Source: Cymbomonas tetramitiformis
Taxonomy: Eukaryota > Chlorophyta > Pyramimonadophyceae > Pyramimonadales > Pyramimonadaceae
Length of the DNA: 64,000 nt
Assembly: GCA_001247695.2 (NCBI GenBank)
Contig: LGRX02033462.1
Coordinates: 1-64,000 of the forward strand
Reading direction: 5' to 3'
The notes under the pieces are model-generated. The model had not been told where the DNA came from. It did not search any database and saw only the letters and a list, made by a program, of their open reading frames with translations. Both the position numbers and the translations under genes were made by a program. Position 1 is the stretch's first letter. Each line of letters begins with the position of its first letter. Of this stretch, positions 20,970-32,465 are shown one piece after another.

Positions 20970-21639
20970 TGCCTATTCTACGAAAGGTGGGTTTACACAC
21001 CGTAAGGACCCCTTACGGTGGGTTACCCAACCCTAAGTAAAACGATTATTTCAGCCCCTAAACTGACCCCCTGGTCATGTTCATGGTGGCAGGATGACTT
21101 TAGACACTCCCAAGAGGCATCCGCGAAGAATTATATCGGATGTATCCGGGTTTGTTAACCTGAAAACCCAAACCCAAACCGGCAAACCAATTATCGCATA
21201 TAAATCGTGTCATATAGCGTAAAAAACCGGCATACCCCCCTCACTTCGCGTGGCATTTTGAGGGTCAAGATGGCCTCGAATGAAAATTTTGACAAGACAC
21301 TGCAGAAAGAGCAGCTCGAGAATTTGACAACATAGGTCTCCAAATTTCCAAAGGGCCATCGAGGAAGGCCACATATCTACCAATATACAAAATTATGTGG
21401 TAACCCACCGTAAGCATATATGATCGGAACCCGCTACACCCCCCCCACTTCGCGAGCGCATTACACACATGGGGCACATCGCATCCATCCATAGTATGTT
21501 CCTCAGCTTTAATTCAACTCATAAACTGTCTGAAAATCGATAGGTTTGACACCGTAGACCTCATAACACCACCACTAGAGGCCGCCGAAAATTCCTCTTA
21601 CGGCGGGTTAACCCACCGTAAGATTAGTAGAATAGGGAC
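20970..21639. mobile_element. 670-bp TIR element, member 2
   Basis: The left end is TGCCTATTCTACGAAAGG and the right end (reverse complement) GTCCCTATTCTACTAATC. TAC flanks it at 20967-20969 and 21640-21642, and excision restores a satellite unit. Subterminal ACCGTAAG/CTTACGGT palindromes lie at both ends. The core TTTGACAAGACACTGCAGAA block (about 21288-21350) is homologous to member 1 although the ends differ. Its length is identical to member 1. Confidence 0.85.
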
Positions 21640-21740
21640 TACCCCCACGCACCAAAATGTCCGCCACGGGCGGCTCGGTTGTCCAAATCTACTTTTGAAA
21701 AATGCTCCTAACTCCCCATGCAGCCCCCCACACAAGCATA

Positions 21741-22009
21741 GGCCATACTTCGGCTTTTGTCTATTATACAATATATTCAGTTTACTCTATATTAACTCAA
21801 ACATTATCATCTTGTTCTCCACCTAGGGTTTTCATGCCTACATAAGATTACAAACGTGTCACAAGCAAGCTATAGCACGCGCAAGTGCTATAGTTTTGTA
21901 CACGCTAGATAAGGACTAGAGGCACAAATATCACCTTATGTGACGTTTCCACAATTCAAGTTGAAGTTCTAGAGGTTACAAATCTCAATTGTCTCCATTC
22001 GCTCCTGTG
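21741..22009. other. No recognisable gene
   Basis: Unique AT-rich sequence between two satellite arrays. Confidence 0.5.
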
Positions 22010-23005
22010 GTCATAGGACACCCCCAAATCCCTTTAGGCATCTCAAAACAAACCCCCATAGGTATGCATAACTCAAAGTAATATGCATAAGGAACCCTTC
22101 GATAAAGTCCGCACCTCCATCGCGGTTTCATGGCTAAAGATTTGGGTGTGTCACACTTCACAAATCTATACCGCAATCGCGCCTGCAAGCATATTGCACC
22201 CCAAATACCTTTTAGACATCTCCAAACATCCTCCCATACGTTCGAAAAACGCAAAGTACTGAGCATAACGAACCACTGAAAAAATCCGCACCTCCATCCC
22301 TGTCCCACAGCTCAAGTTATAGTCGTGTCTAATGCGCCCATTATATACCGCAGTAGCGCCTGCACGCATATTGCACCCCAAATACCTTTCAGGCATCTCC
22401 AAACATCCCGCCATACGTTCGAAAAACGCAAAGTACTGAGCATAACGAACCACTGAAAAAAATCCGCACCTCCATCCCTGTCCCACAGCTCAAGTTATAC
22501 GAGTTCGAAATGCGACAAAACTGTATCACCGACGCGCCTGCACGCATATTGCACCCCAAATACCTTTCAGACATCTCCAAACATCCCGCCATACGTTCGA
22601 AAAACTTAAAGTATTCAGGTTAAGGAACCGCTGAAAAAAATCCGCACCTCCATCCCTGTCCCACAGCTCAAGTTATACGAGTTCGAAATGCGACAAAACT
22701 GTATCACCGACGCGCCTGCACGCATATTGCACCCCAAATACCTTTCAGGCATCTCCAAACATCCCCCCATACGTTCGAAAAACTTAAAGTATTAAGGTTA
22801 AGGAACCGCTGAAAAAAATCCGCACCTCCATCCCTGTCCCACAGCTCAAGTTATACGAGTTCGAAATGCGACAAAACTGTATCACCGACGCGCCTGCACG
22901 CATATTGCACCCCAAATACCTTTCAGACATCTCCAAACATCCCCCCATACGTTCGAAAAACTTAAAGTATTCAGGTTAAGGAACCGCTGAAAGAAATCCG
23001 CACCT
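22010..23005. repeat. 178-bp satellite array, about 5.5 units
   Basis: The marker GCACCCCAAATACCTTTC recurs at 22196, 22373, 22551, 22729 and 22907, with periods of 177-178 bp. A diverged first unit begins near 22017. The last three full units are almost identical and the left ones are progressively diverged, consistent with recent amplification at the right side. Confidence 0.95.
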
Positions 23006-23297
23006 CCATTGCTGCCCATCGCTTGATTTCTCAGCGACCCCAACTCGTCGCATCAAGCAGAGTAAGTCGAGCCAGAAAGGAACTTCATGGGGATGTTAAG
23101 GAGCACCCTCGAGGTTTCAGTATATCGTGGACCGCTTAATCAACGAACTTTCCTAATAGCTGAATATTATATGCTGCGCGCGGTAACAGTTACATTTTTT
23201 CAGTATACAGTAAGCATACAAAACAGGCGTTTCCGCGGTTCGCGTAGGTTTTCTGGAAGGAAAAGGTAGCGAAATTCAGGCCAAAACACGAAAAGAA

Positions 23298-23381
23298 CCA
23301 GAGGTTACGAGCTGCTTTCCATTGCTTTCTGTCGAGAATCGCGCGATCGGCCGCGCAGCGGCCGAAGCTCGTAACCTCTGG
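23298..23381. repeat. 84-bp foldback
   Basis: CCAGAGGTTACGAGCT and AGCTCGTAACCTCTGG are exact inverted repeats around a GC-rich palindromic centre (GCGCGATCGGCCGCGC). Likely a MITE. Confidence 0.85.
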
Positions 23382-24804
23382 CTTGCGAGAGTAAATGAAC
23401 TTTTTCCATTAAGCCCTCCCCGACATGACGTAGATTCCCAATCGTAGGAAATATTCCTCCACATCAGAAATCGGAAAGACCGTGCGATTTTTCATCTGAC
23501 CGGTGTGGTAAGCCTACTATCCCACCGTTGAGCGTTGACCCGGAAGGACCCTTTGAAACATGCGTCGGGCTGCTGTCCGCACATGAATTTTGGCAATTAC
23601 TTTGCAAATTTCGCAACATGTATCACAACATTTTAAACATGTTTTCACTGTGATATATGTGCGTCGTTTGACACTCGAAACGTAGCGAAAGAAGCCGTAC
23701 TTCGCGTTTTAGGATGCTCGCCGGGAGTGAGTACCCTTGCGGTACTAAACGATTGCGTAGCGAGATGTACAGAGATGAGTCTCCGCCAAGTTTTCACGCA
23801 AAGTTAACTTAAGTTAACGTTGCGTGATAGCGCGTTTGGCGTTATTCCATCCGTATTCGCGGATGTGAGCAAGCCGCGAAGGGGGTTCGCATTGCGGACT
23901 TCAAACGCGTTTTGGGCATCCGCGTTTCTGCGGATGCTCAAGACAGCGACTGAAACTAACTTCATTACATACTTATAAAGTGTTGGAGAGAGTTGCACGC
24001 TGTTCGAACACTCATAAGTTTGAGACTGCAAAACGTTTGTTCCAATTGTCCCATTTATAGCGGTACAATGATGAAAACGTGCGGGGATCTTTACGCACGC
24101 GCTCATCATGTCCAATAAAAAAGTTAACTACGGAAAACACAATGAAAAGTATCATTACGAAGTTATAGGTCTTATAACTTCGGAATAATATCATAATCAT
24201 AGGCTCACCGTAGCAGAAATATCAAGTTATTTCTTTGAAAGCGGTGCCTGGGACGCAACATCAGGCTGAAAAACAGAAAAGGCGAGAGTAGTTTCTCCGA
24301 CGTGGCACGTAGATTTAGTCGGCAGAGAGTCGTCTCTCTCGAAAGCCGTCAAAAAAATCAGGCCTCCATTAGATCGAAGGATGCACAGAGCAAGATCTGA
24401 CCGAAAGTCGACGAAAGATGCTCGATGTCACGCGATGTGATGTCATGTCAGGCCATTCTTTTCCGCCGCGCCGACTCCAAAAACTCGGAAAAGTTGGAGC
24501 GTGACATTGCCTGACATGCCCGTCGGCCGACGTCGACCTACGTCGCCGTAGCCAATCAGCGTGCTGTGATCAAAGAAATAGTCGGCCGACTACCGAGTCC
24601 GTGACGTGACACCAAACCATAGAATCAGCCTCACCCCCAAAAATAGTAAGCGACCGAATCCTGCGGGGCTCGGCCAGCCCACTTGTCCCCCCTTTCAAAG
24701 AATAAAACATTAAAAATTGTAAGCGGTCGATTTCCCTGCGAGGCACACCGAAGGGGCGAACCCCCCTCTTTCCTGCGGGGCTCGCCCATGGGCAAGCCCA
24801 TACA
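23382..24804. other. No recognisable gene; MITE debris
   Basis: It contains several short inverted motifs (for example AGTTAACTTAAGTTAACT at 23803) and a CCAAACCATAGAATC terminus at 24613 related to the MITE at 18035. No coding signature. Confidence 0.4.
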
Positions 24805-25100
24805 GCCGACGTTCATGACAGTGTCATCAACTTTTATTCTTGGAGCTTTGCGGACTGCGTCTCATGTCAATTGTCATGTCATTGTCATGTCACCAGCCCA
24901 TACAGTACAGCTGCGCGCCTGTATCAGTATGGGCTGGAACAGGAATTATACACAAAAATGATTCCCGTGTGTCGTGGTCGTGGTCGTCACACTTTTGTTT
25001 CAGTGTCACGTGGTCGCGGTCGCCAGGTTTTTAGGCGACGTTCATGACAGTGTCATCAACTTTCATTCTCGGAGCTTTGCGGACTGCGTCTCATGTCACA
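24805..25100. repeat. Duplicated ~65-bp block, also present inverted at 61.4 kb
   Basis: ACGTTCATGACAGTGTCATC followed by AACTTTYATTCTYGGAGCTTTGCGGACTGCG occurs at about 24810 and 25036. The reverse complement appears at about 61452-61515. Between the two copies lies TGTCATG-rich sequence. Confidence 0.85.
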
Positions 25101-25359
25101 TAAAAACTGAAAGTTATCTAACGGTGAGGGGTCACCGACGTAGGAGGGGGCACATCAACGGTATATAACTTCGGTTATCTACGTTAGTGGGAGCGGAGCA
25201 TTTAGGGCTCGCCAACGGAGTTGGCGGCTCCACTCTTTGACCTCTGGTTTGTTGCCCGTAAGTTTTGTCCTACAGGTATACGCGTTTTCGAGTTTCATCA
25301 CATTGAACATTAGAGTTTCTTCTCTTTATTTCTTACATTATCATTATATAGTTTTCAGC

Positions 25360-26208
25360 ATGGACTCCCTCTCTGACGACGCCCTGACCCAGCGTATCGC
25401 GGAGCTTCGCGCGACTGAAGCCGGCAAGAGCCTACTCGAGAAGATAGCTTCCGCTTCGCCAGACGACTTCACGCCCGAGGAGGTATCTCTTAACAACAGG
25501 CTCTCCCTGTTTCTGGCGGAGCAGGAGCGTAGGCAAGTCCGCGCTCAGTATGCTGCTCATATCCACGGCCCTGGACCAGCCGACCTTACTGTCCACGCTA
25601 AGTTGGATGAACTCCTTTCAGCCCATGGTCCCGCCCGTCGCGAGCTGCCGGGTGCGAAATGCGATTTCAAGGACAAGAATGGCAGCGACAGCAACGCAGC
25701 TAAGCGCACGTGGGAGTTCGCCAACAAGGCCGACGAGATCTTCTTCAATTCGTCTCGCGCTGTGGAGAAGGCGGCGCAGGCGGTGCCGGATTCGATTGCG
25801 GAGGATGTGAGGGAGAGTCTCGAGAAGGCCAAGGCGCAACTCGAGGAAGGTATGAAGCTCTGCGAACAACGCGCCCAGGTAGCCTTCATAGCCTTCAAGG
25901 ATGGTTGGAATGTTGCGAAAGAATTTTCAGAGGAAATGGTGACTCTCATTGAAGAGGATGAAAAGCGGTACAAAAAGGCTAAGAAAGCCGCAGAGCGGCG
26001 CGCTGCTGAATCGAAGAAGAGCCGTAACAACTGGAAGCCTAGAAGCTATGGCAAGGGATCGTATAGTCAGCAGTGGTATCCGAGACATGAAACCCCCTTT
26101 AAGGGCGGTAAGGGGAAGGGCAAAGGCCCTCCAACGTGCTACTCTTGTGGTCGTTCGGGACATATGTCCAGTCAGTGCCCATATGGAGCACAGGCTCCGC
26201 CTAACTAG
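25360..26208 (+). CDS. DIRS-like retroelement Gag with CCHC zinc knuckle
   Basis: ATG at 25360, just after a TTTTCAG. The 282-residue protein has an acidic/helical N-terminal half with long charged coiled-coil-like stretches (EDVRESLEKAKAQLEEGMKL). A basic Gly/Lys-rich tail follows, and then one CCHC zinc knuckle, CYSCGRSGHMSSQCP, near the C-terminus. This is the expected layout of a retroelement Gag (RNA-binding capsid protein). The RT frame begins 83 bp downstream. The frame is intact. Which element class it serves is inferred from the neighbouring RT. Confidence 0.8.
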   Translation: MDSLSDDALTQRIAELRATEAGKSLLEKIASASPDDFTPEEVSLNNRLSLFLAEQERRQVRAQYAAHIHGPGPADLTVHAKLDELLSAHGPARRELPGAKCDFKDKNGSDSNAAKRTWEFANKADEIFFNSSRAVEKAAQAVPDSIAEDVRESLEKAKAQLEEGMKLCEQRAQVAFIAFKDGWNVAKEFSEEMVTLIEEDEKRYKKAKKAAERRAAESKKSRNNWKPRSYGKGSYSQQWYPRHETPFKGGKGKGKGPPTCYSCGRSGHMSSQCPYGAQAPPN

Positions 26209-26290
26209 GTAGAGACAGAATGATGGACAATTATTATTAATTTTTTCAGAGATCGTTGGTCGTGCGCGCTATTGCCCTGAAATTTGTTCG

Positions 26291-27755
26291 ATGGTGTATT
26301 CGTTGTTGTTGTACTCGTTTGAGTATCTTGCTCGTTCGAGTATCCCGCTGTTTAGCGGAACGCACGTTTGCTGCGTGATGTTTGACTCTCCTCCTGGGAG
26401 AGGTGTAGAGATCGAGGCTGCAGGAGAGGATGAGCGCGGAGAGTACGAGGAGGGGTCCCCCAAAGCCCCTTCCCCTCGAGGCCGCCTTCGAAAGAGACTC
26501 TCGTTCTGGAGTACTTTTTGTAATGCTGTAGTTCTACTATGGATTACCTTTGGTGTGTCTCTTCCCTGGGTTGACGAGCCTCCTCCAACTAGAGCGTTCG
26601 CGAATTCACCTCTTGCTTTTCGTGAAGCGGAGTTCGTCACTGAGGCTGTAACCAGCCTAGTTGACACAAGCGCAGCATACGAGGTACCCACGCGCCCTAC
26701 GGTGGTTTCTCCGCTGAGTGTGGCATACCGTGACTTAGGACCGGGAATTCCGCCTAAGAAGCGCCTGATTTGGAATGGGCGCTATGTCAATTCGTACCTT
26801 TTCGTTCGGAAGTTTAAGTATGAGGGTCTTGCTATGGTTCGCGACTTGCTTGATCCGGACGGCTATATGTGGTCCTTCGATTTCACGTCGGGGTATCACC
26901 ACGTGGAATTGCACCCCGACAGCCACCAGTACGTAGCTTTTGAGTGGCAGGGGAAGTTCTACTGTTACGCTGTATTGCCTTTCGGGTTAGCGTGTGCGCC
27001 CTACGTGTTCACTCGTATCGGTAGAGAACTAGCCAAGAGATGGCGACAGCAGGGAATGACGTTAATTCACTACCTCGATGACTTCATATTTTTCGGTGTT
27101 TCGATTGCTGGTTCTCTAGCTGTGTTTCTTCTGCAGCAGGCTACGGTCTTAGCAGACCTCGACGCAGCGGGCTTCCTCCTTAACTGGGAGAAGTCAGTGT
27201 TGCAGCCTATTCAGCGGCTTGCTTTCCTTGGAATGGGAATCGACTCCGTCCGCGGCTTGTTCTATGCTCCTCAGCAGAAATGGGATTCGCTTCAGGCTCG
27301 CGTTGCAGCGGCGTTGAAGTCCCGCCGCGTGAAAGTCCGAGCCCTCGCCTCTATTGCCGGGAAAGTGATGTCCCTTCGATTGGCACTTGGCAAGGCTGCC
27401 TTTATGTTTACGCGAGAGATGTATTTTGTTGTTGAATCAGCTGCCCGTTGGGACGCCTATATCTCTTTGCCTCCTGAAGTGATTTCTGAATTGCAGTTGT
27501 GGGCAGACACTGGAGCCGAGGGGTTCACCTCTGCTATTTGGGATTTGGTGGTTCGAGCTTTTTGTAACTTGATTTGGACAGATGCCGGCGCTACTGGTTG
27601 GGGCGGCTGGTTAGCCCCGCTTGGTGCTAGAGAGAGGCTCGATGCCAGAGGCCACCTCTCCCTGGCGGAGCGAGCTGAGTCTTCTACTCTGCGTGAGCTC
27701 GTTGGTATTCTTAAGACGTTGCAATCTCTGGCTCGGTTCGTTGTTGGCACCACAG
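26291..27755 (+). pseudogene. DIRS-like reverse transcriptase/RNase H, 3' truncated
   Basis: The reverse transcriptase palm is complete: KKRLIWNGRYVNSYL, SFDFTSGYHHVELHPDSHQY (first catalytic Asp), VLPFGLACAPYVFT and HYLDDFIFF (YLDD catalytic pair). It is followed by NWEKSVL and the thumb. A DIRS-type RNase H starts at IWTDAGATGWGGWLAP. Homology stops at about 27755, just after GTTVHYNV. No methyltransferase-like or tyrosine recombinase part follows, so the copy is truncated there. The frame remains open to 27904, but residues past 27755 look unrelated. It forms a unit with the Gag at 25360. Confidence 0.85.
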
Positions 27756-28339
27756 TTCACTACAATGTACAACATCTTCGGAATCCACAATACTGCGGTA
27801 TATATCCCTCACAATGTCATGCACCCACGAAAAAAATAGATTTCATCAAAATCGGCCATCCAAAAATCTGCTCTCGCCGAATTCCAAAGCAATGTTCCGA
27901 GTAGACTACTGCACATATTGACATGCTTAAGTATTATAAAAATCGATAAACATGTTTACATGAAGTATGCGACGTGCCACATCATACATCTATCATATCC
28001 GAACACTATTTGGCATTCATAGTATCCGTAGTAACGAAAAAAAACATTTGAAAATCTTGGATCAAAAATGTTTTTTACAGGTGTAAGGTCGATTTGAGTG
28101 CGTATATACACCCAATACGAGGTCGCCAACATGTATAATCTTGCAAGTATGATTGGGTATGATGTTAGGATAAAAGTTTGTACTTGGGCGGCTTGTTTGA
28201 CCTGGAATTATATTGGATTAAAATATTTGAATGGCATGGCATGTTTTTTAACGTCCTCCAAAAGTTGCAACTCAAAAATGATAGGGTACATGCTACAAAT
28301 GCATTGGATATAGTCATTTTATGACGATATACGGTTGAT
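27756..28339. other. No recognisable gene
   Basis: AT-rich sequence after the DIRS truncation point; no signatures. Confidence 0.5.
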
Positions 28340-28502
28340 GGCGCATATGGACACTCAGTTTAGGTCCTAAGTGTACTAAAAACCGAAGGGTAGGCACTCA
28401 GACCGTCAAGAGGACGGCTAAAAAAAATCCCGCAACACCGGTCCTTGTGGGAGGACCCAACGCCGTTTCGGTCCTCCCACAAGGACTGTCGGGCAGTAGC
28501 CA
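28340..28502 (-). mobile_element. Truncated relative of the 670-bp TIR element
   Basis: On the minus strand it starts TGGCTACTGCCCGACAGTCC (28502), includes the subterminal inverted GTCCTTGTGGGAGGAC phrases, and continues through sequence matching 19940-20030 of member 1. It ends near 28340 without a second terminus. It abuts the dispersed repeat copy at 28503. Confidence 0.8.
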
Positions 28503-28988
28503 TTCGTCCGAAGATACTGCTGTAGTACAACGCTACCTCATCTATACCGAATGCCTCCCATCTCATAGATGGCACCGCTATTGGGTTGTGAACCCAAGGC
28601 ATTGGTTGAACGACTAGTATCGGCTGAACGAATAATGCGTTCGCCATATGATACTCGCATGCTTGTTCAGAACATGCTAGAAGCGAAGATGATTTCTTCT
28701 CCGAACCATTCGGTACTTCAAGATAGCATCTTGCTTCGCCATCTCGAGTCCGACATACTGGCCTCTCGATGACATGTGTCATTCAAGTCTTACCTTGAAT
28801 AAATGACAGATGATATGACTTATCATCTCGATGACATGTACAGTCATAGTCGACCGTACTGACGACTGTCTGTCATTATAATATATGACATGACTCGACA
28901 TGACATGACATGACATGGTATGACATGTCTGACAGGTATGACACGTATGACATGTATGACATATATGTCATCGGTCATAACCCTGACA
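28503..28988 (-). mobile_element. Short inverted copy of the 5.3/61.6-kb dispersed repeat
   Basis: On the minus strand it begins TGTCAGGGTTATGACCGATG at 28988 and is collinear with 5311-5775 and 61572-62065. It includes the TGTCAT repeat, the ATGGCRAAGC segment and the GGGTTCACAACCCAAT palindrome. It stops after CAGTATCTTC at 28503, next to the TIR element, so it is a truncated copy or a solo terminal segment. Confidence 0.85.
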
Positions 28989-29339
28989 GTAGCACCACTC
29001 CCACCTTGCACCGTGTGACCTTGGTTTATGACTTCCGCTTCTCCATAATCTGGGACGACGTCGTCGGCGTCGACGCCGGGCAATAACACCGCATCCTGAA
29101 TATCCTCATCGGCGCAGTCATCATCCGATTCATCGGCGGCGGTTCGCGTATCACTTCGCTCCGACCCTTCGCTTCGCCCGCTAGCAAACGCTTTCACCGC
29201 CGCCCACACATGTACGTATCAAAATCGCTCGCTCGTCGGAACGGACGGTAACCCAAGTAAGAAAGATGCCCCTTGTTCCGCACCAATTTCCTGAGCCCCG
29301 GTGATATTGTTTAAAGTGCGCGTATAGGACCGACGGGTC

Positions 29340-32050
29340 CGGCATGTTGACTCAACAGGGGCGGCACGGTATCACATACCTTCTGGTAGCAGTGTGTTCC
29401 TGCCTTGACGCTCCACTCCTGATTTCAGCATCATTGAAACCCGCGAAGGTTCGGGGAGTGGATATACAGGTGGCCTCGACCCTCGCGCCAAATCGCTCAA
29501 CCCGCGACAAAGGTTTACGAGGCGCTCCAACTCTATATTCTTCATGATGCTGGCCACCGGACTCGATCGCGTTTTGACCGCACGCTTCATTCGGCCAAAG
29601 TAGTCCTCGAAGCAAAACATCCATAGCTCACGTGCTGGACCGTACATCATGAGCTGCGGCACGACATGAGTAAGGAGATGCCGCATCATCACCAAATCGG
29701 CTGGTGACATATGATCTTCACCAAGCTTTAGGACCACTTTCACTCTCTCAATGAGACCTGGCATTTCCTGGAAAAGGCAAATATCAGATCTCAAAAAGAA
29801 ATCGTATGGGTACAATATAAATGCGGACCTACTATGGCCACGTGGGTACTAAATCAGGGAATCACCCCGCCCCCGTCGGGGCGGGGTGTTGGACCTTCAA
29901 AAGAATTGTAGGGAGAGGTTTACCTTCAGAAGAATTGTAGGGCTGACAACCTCACGAACGATGGAGCATATCTCCCCAACATAATCCGCGTGCAAAGGCC
30001 TTTCCACGAGCCCATCCCGACCAGACCAGCTCGAGAGAACAGGCAAAACTCCTGAAGTCATCGCCGTGATGCCCAATGCCGCCTTCAATCTTCGAGGAAT
30101 GAAATTCTCGTTAGCCTTCAGTTGCATAAGCTTCTGAGCCAGTGGCCCCCATGATTTTGGTGCGCTCAGATTGTCACGTAACCACACGGTCATGGCTTCC
30201 CTCGACGGCTTCGACGGTGCCCACGGAGAAGGTTTACCTGCCGTGGGCACAAAGCGACAGGGCAGGATTGCGCCCCTTGGCCCCTACTTGGGTCCCGCCC
30301 CCGTACCCGTTGGGGCTAGCCTGGGTCGACATGGTTCCCACATGTGGTACCCCCCCCCCTCCCCCAGATTGGCTACTTACCAGCAAGTCGCTGAGCTGCT
30401 GTTCGAACACGTGTAGCATTGCGAGGTTGCGGAGGCGCAACAAGCCAGGCCCGATTGACCTTAAACTCTCTTGCAAAATTCCGACAATGCGCTGACCAGT
30501 TGCCACCACAAATCGATTTGTGTAAGCGTTGGACCAAGTTGCTCAATATGTGCATCAAGTCCAAAAGGTACATGTGTATGACGTGGAAGTACACCAATCT
30601 GGAGAACGCGCAAGGAGTTTTCACACCAAACTTCTTGAAACTATCTTGTAACTGCTCTTTGGAAGCGCCGTTCTTCGCCATGCCTTTGTGCAACTGCTGT
30701 ATTTGTCGGACACGTTCATCGGTGTGGAGGTCAGTCTCGGTATCGCCACCTGGGTAAGTAAGTGTACAATCCATAATGAATTGGGGCAGATTGGGGGCGG
30801 GTTGTTGGCGGTACGGGGGCGGTTTAAGGGCGGGACAGGGGCGGGGCCAGGGCGGGACTCGGACAGTGCTTAGTAAGCACCAACGCTCCTATCACAAACT
30901 TCTCGGTAAACGCGACAGGTACAAGACGGGGGCGGTATGGGGGCCAAACACCGGACCGACATGGGACCAACATAGGACCGATCTATATGAGTATGATTGT
31001 ACATCCAAGAATGGGCGGACCTCGTCGCTTTTGGTACTTCTCCAGAAATATCGTTTTCCCCATCTTGCTTTTCGCAGCCCCAATGCCGTTGATCAGGCAC
31101 TTCAAGCATCCCATAATGGCAGTCGCAGCCATTCGTCGGGATGCGTCCACAAGGCCAACGTAATCCATGAGTACCGCGTACACCATGCATCGAACTGTAA
31201 ATGGTTCTTTCTCGATGACGTCGAAAACCGTATGGCCAGTGGACCACAATACCTCTAGCTCATCCACCAGGTGGTCGTAAAAGAGCGAAGTGTCCTTGGG
31301 CTTGCCCTCCGCAATATCATACGTGAACACGTGCTTGTGTCGTTCTTCCCCGGGCATGTTGCCAATCATGAAGCAAATGGGCATGATGCTGGATATAGCT
31401 GATCGTTGAACGGGTTGATTCCATCCGCGCAAAGAATAATCCATAGATTCCGGCGGTCCGCGAAGAATCTGGGGAACTTCTGGACCAAAGCTCGGAGAGC
31501 AGGAGAATCTGCATTCGCAAGGCCGGGTCCAATGTCATTTCCCCATGGGTCCGGCAATTCGCCCTCAAATGTACCACATACCGAACCAACTATAATATCA
31601 AACTAATCGCTGATTGAGCTAGGATGACGAGAGATGGGTCCCACAGGTTTCCCTATACAGGGCGGGATAAGGGACCGATAGGGACGGGAAAGGTACTATG
31701 GGACACTCAACAGGGCTGAGCAATTTTACATGATTCGCACCATGTATCCCGGTGACTTTGTCTGGTTGTTCGTCAGGAAGCTTGGTCGCATCGAAGCTCC
31801 GCACCATCGCGGCATATTCTGGACAGAGGAAGATGTACTCCAGCAGTGATTCCAAAGGCCAGTATCTGAAAATAGATCTTGCTCGACCGTTCGTTCTCAC
31901 CCCGTCGTGTTCTTTTCCCAACCGATACCTCGAAGTCTTACACTTTGGACATTTGTCGAGCTCGCTGTGTTCACCCTTGTACATGATGCAGCCCTTGATG
32001 CACACGTGCACCTCATTGTACGCTCCGTAGAAGGGTTTAAACCGCTTCAA
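29340..32050 (-). pseudogene. CACTA (En/Spm) transposase, TNP2 type, multi-exon
   Basis: Minus-strand blocks appear in the order of plant TNP2-like transposases. 32050-31619 has a CxxC pair (DKCPKCKTSRY) and RSIFRYWPLESLLEYIF. About 31430 has LWIILCADGINPFND, the usual first catalytic Asp context. 31444-30983 has VDELEVLWSTG and DVIEKEPFTVRCMVYAVLMD. About 30580 has LDLMHILSNLVQRLH. 30250-29897 is a middle block. 29815-29372 carries a DUF4218-like domain (LVMMRHLLTHVVPQL, YFGRMKRAVKTRSS). C/G-rich stretches (30236-30365, 30780-30860) and frame changes separate them, consistent with introns, though some breaks may be lesions. It cuts and joins CACTA elements. Terminal CACTA repeats were not found, so element ends are unknown. 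29209-28990 could hold an acidic C-terminal exon. Confidence 0.8.
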
Positions 32051-32465
32051 TGTCTAGGCGTGGAAATTCTGAAACAAAATATTGTTACCAAATAAAATAA
32101 AATACTGCGCTAGAGCTGCTTTAAAATGCCCCAAAGGGGTTATTTCACCGCTTACTTGAAGCGCGGTCAAGTCCGAAGTGTTTCGAAAATTCAGGGGGCG
32201 CTCCACTATAAAGTTAATTTATATATTTCCAAGAGAAAATCTTGTGATGGTTGTATAATTTCTGCACACTGCGTTTGCCCCCTGAACTTTTCATCGTAAG
32301 TCTCCCACCAACTGCCGGAACTACTGCGGTCATCGCCCCGCCCAAGTCTTAGGAAACTTCGGCGGTCACGGTCATCGCCCCGCCCAAGTTCTAGGAAACA
32401 AGGGCCCTCATATCAGGTAAGCGTTCAAATATGAAACAACATAACAACGGTACGCGTCTCGCAAG

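Larger units (their letters stand above)
19514..21740. repeat. ~181-bp satellite array, interrupted by two 670-bp elements
   Basis: Units begin at TTTGCATCTAGGCGCTGCTG and include CGCACCAAAATGCCCGCCAC. They start at about 19513, 19722, 20574, 20756 and 20937, and the last unit resumes at 21640. The undisturbed spacing is 181-182 bp; the first gap is 208 bp. The insertions 19880-20549 and 20970-21639 each fall inside a unit and can be removed to restore it. Confidence 0.95.

Noticed and set aside
22010..23005. CRISPR-like regular spacing
   Set aside because: Units are contiguous 178-bp monomers without distinct spacers, in a eukaryotic context.
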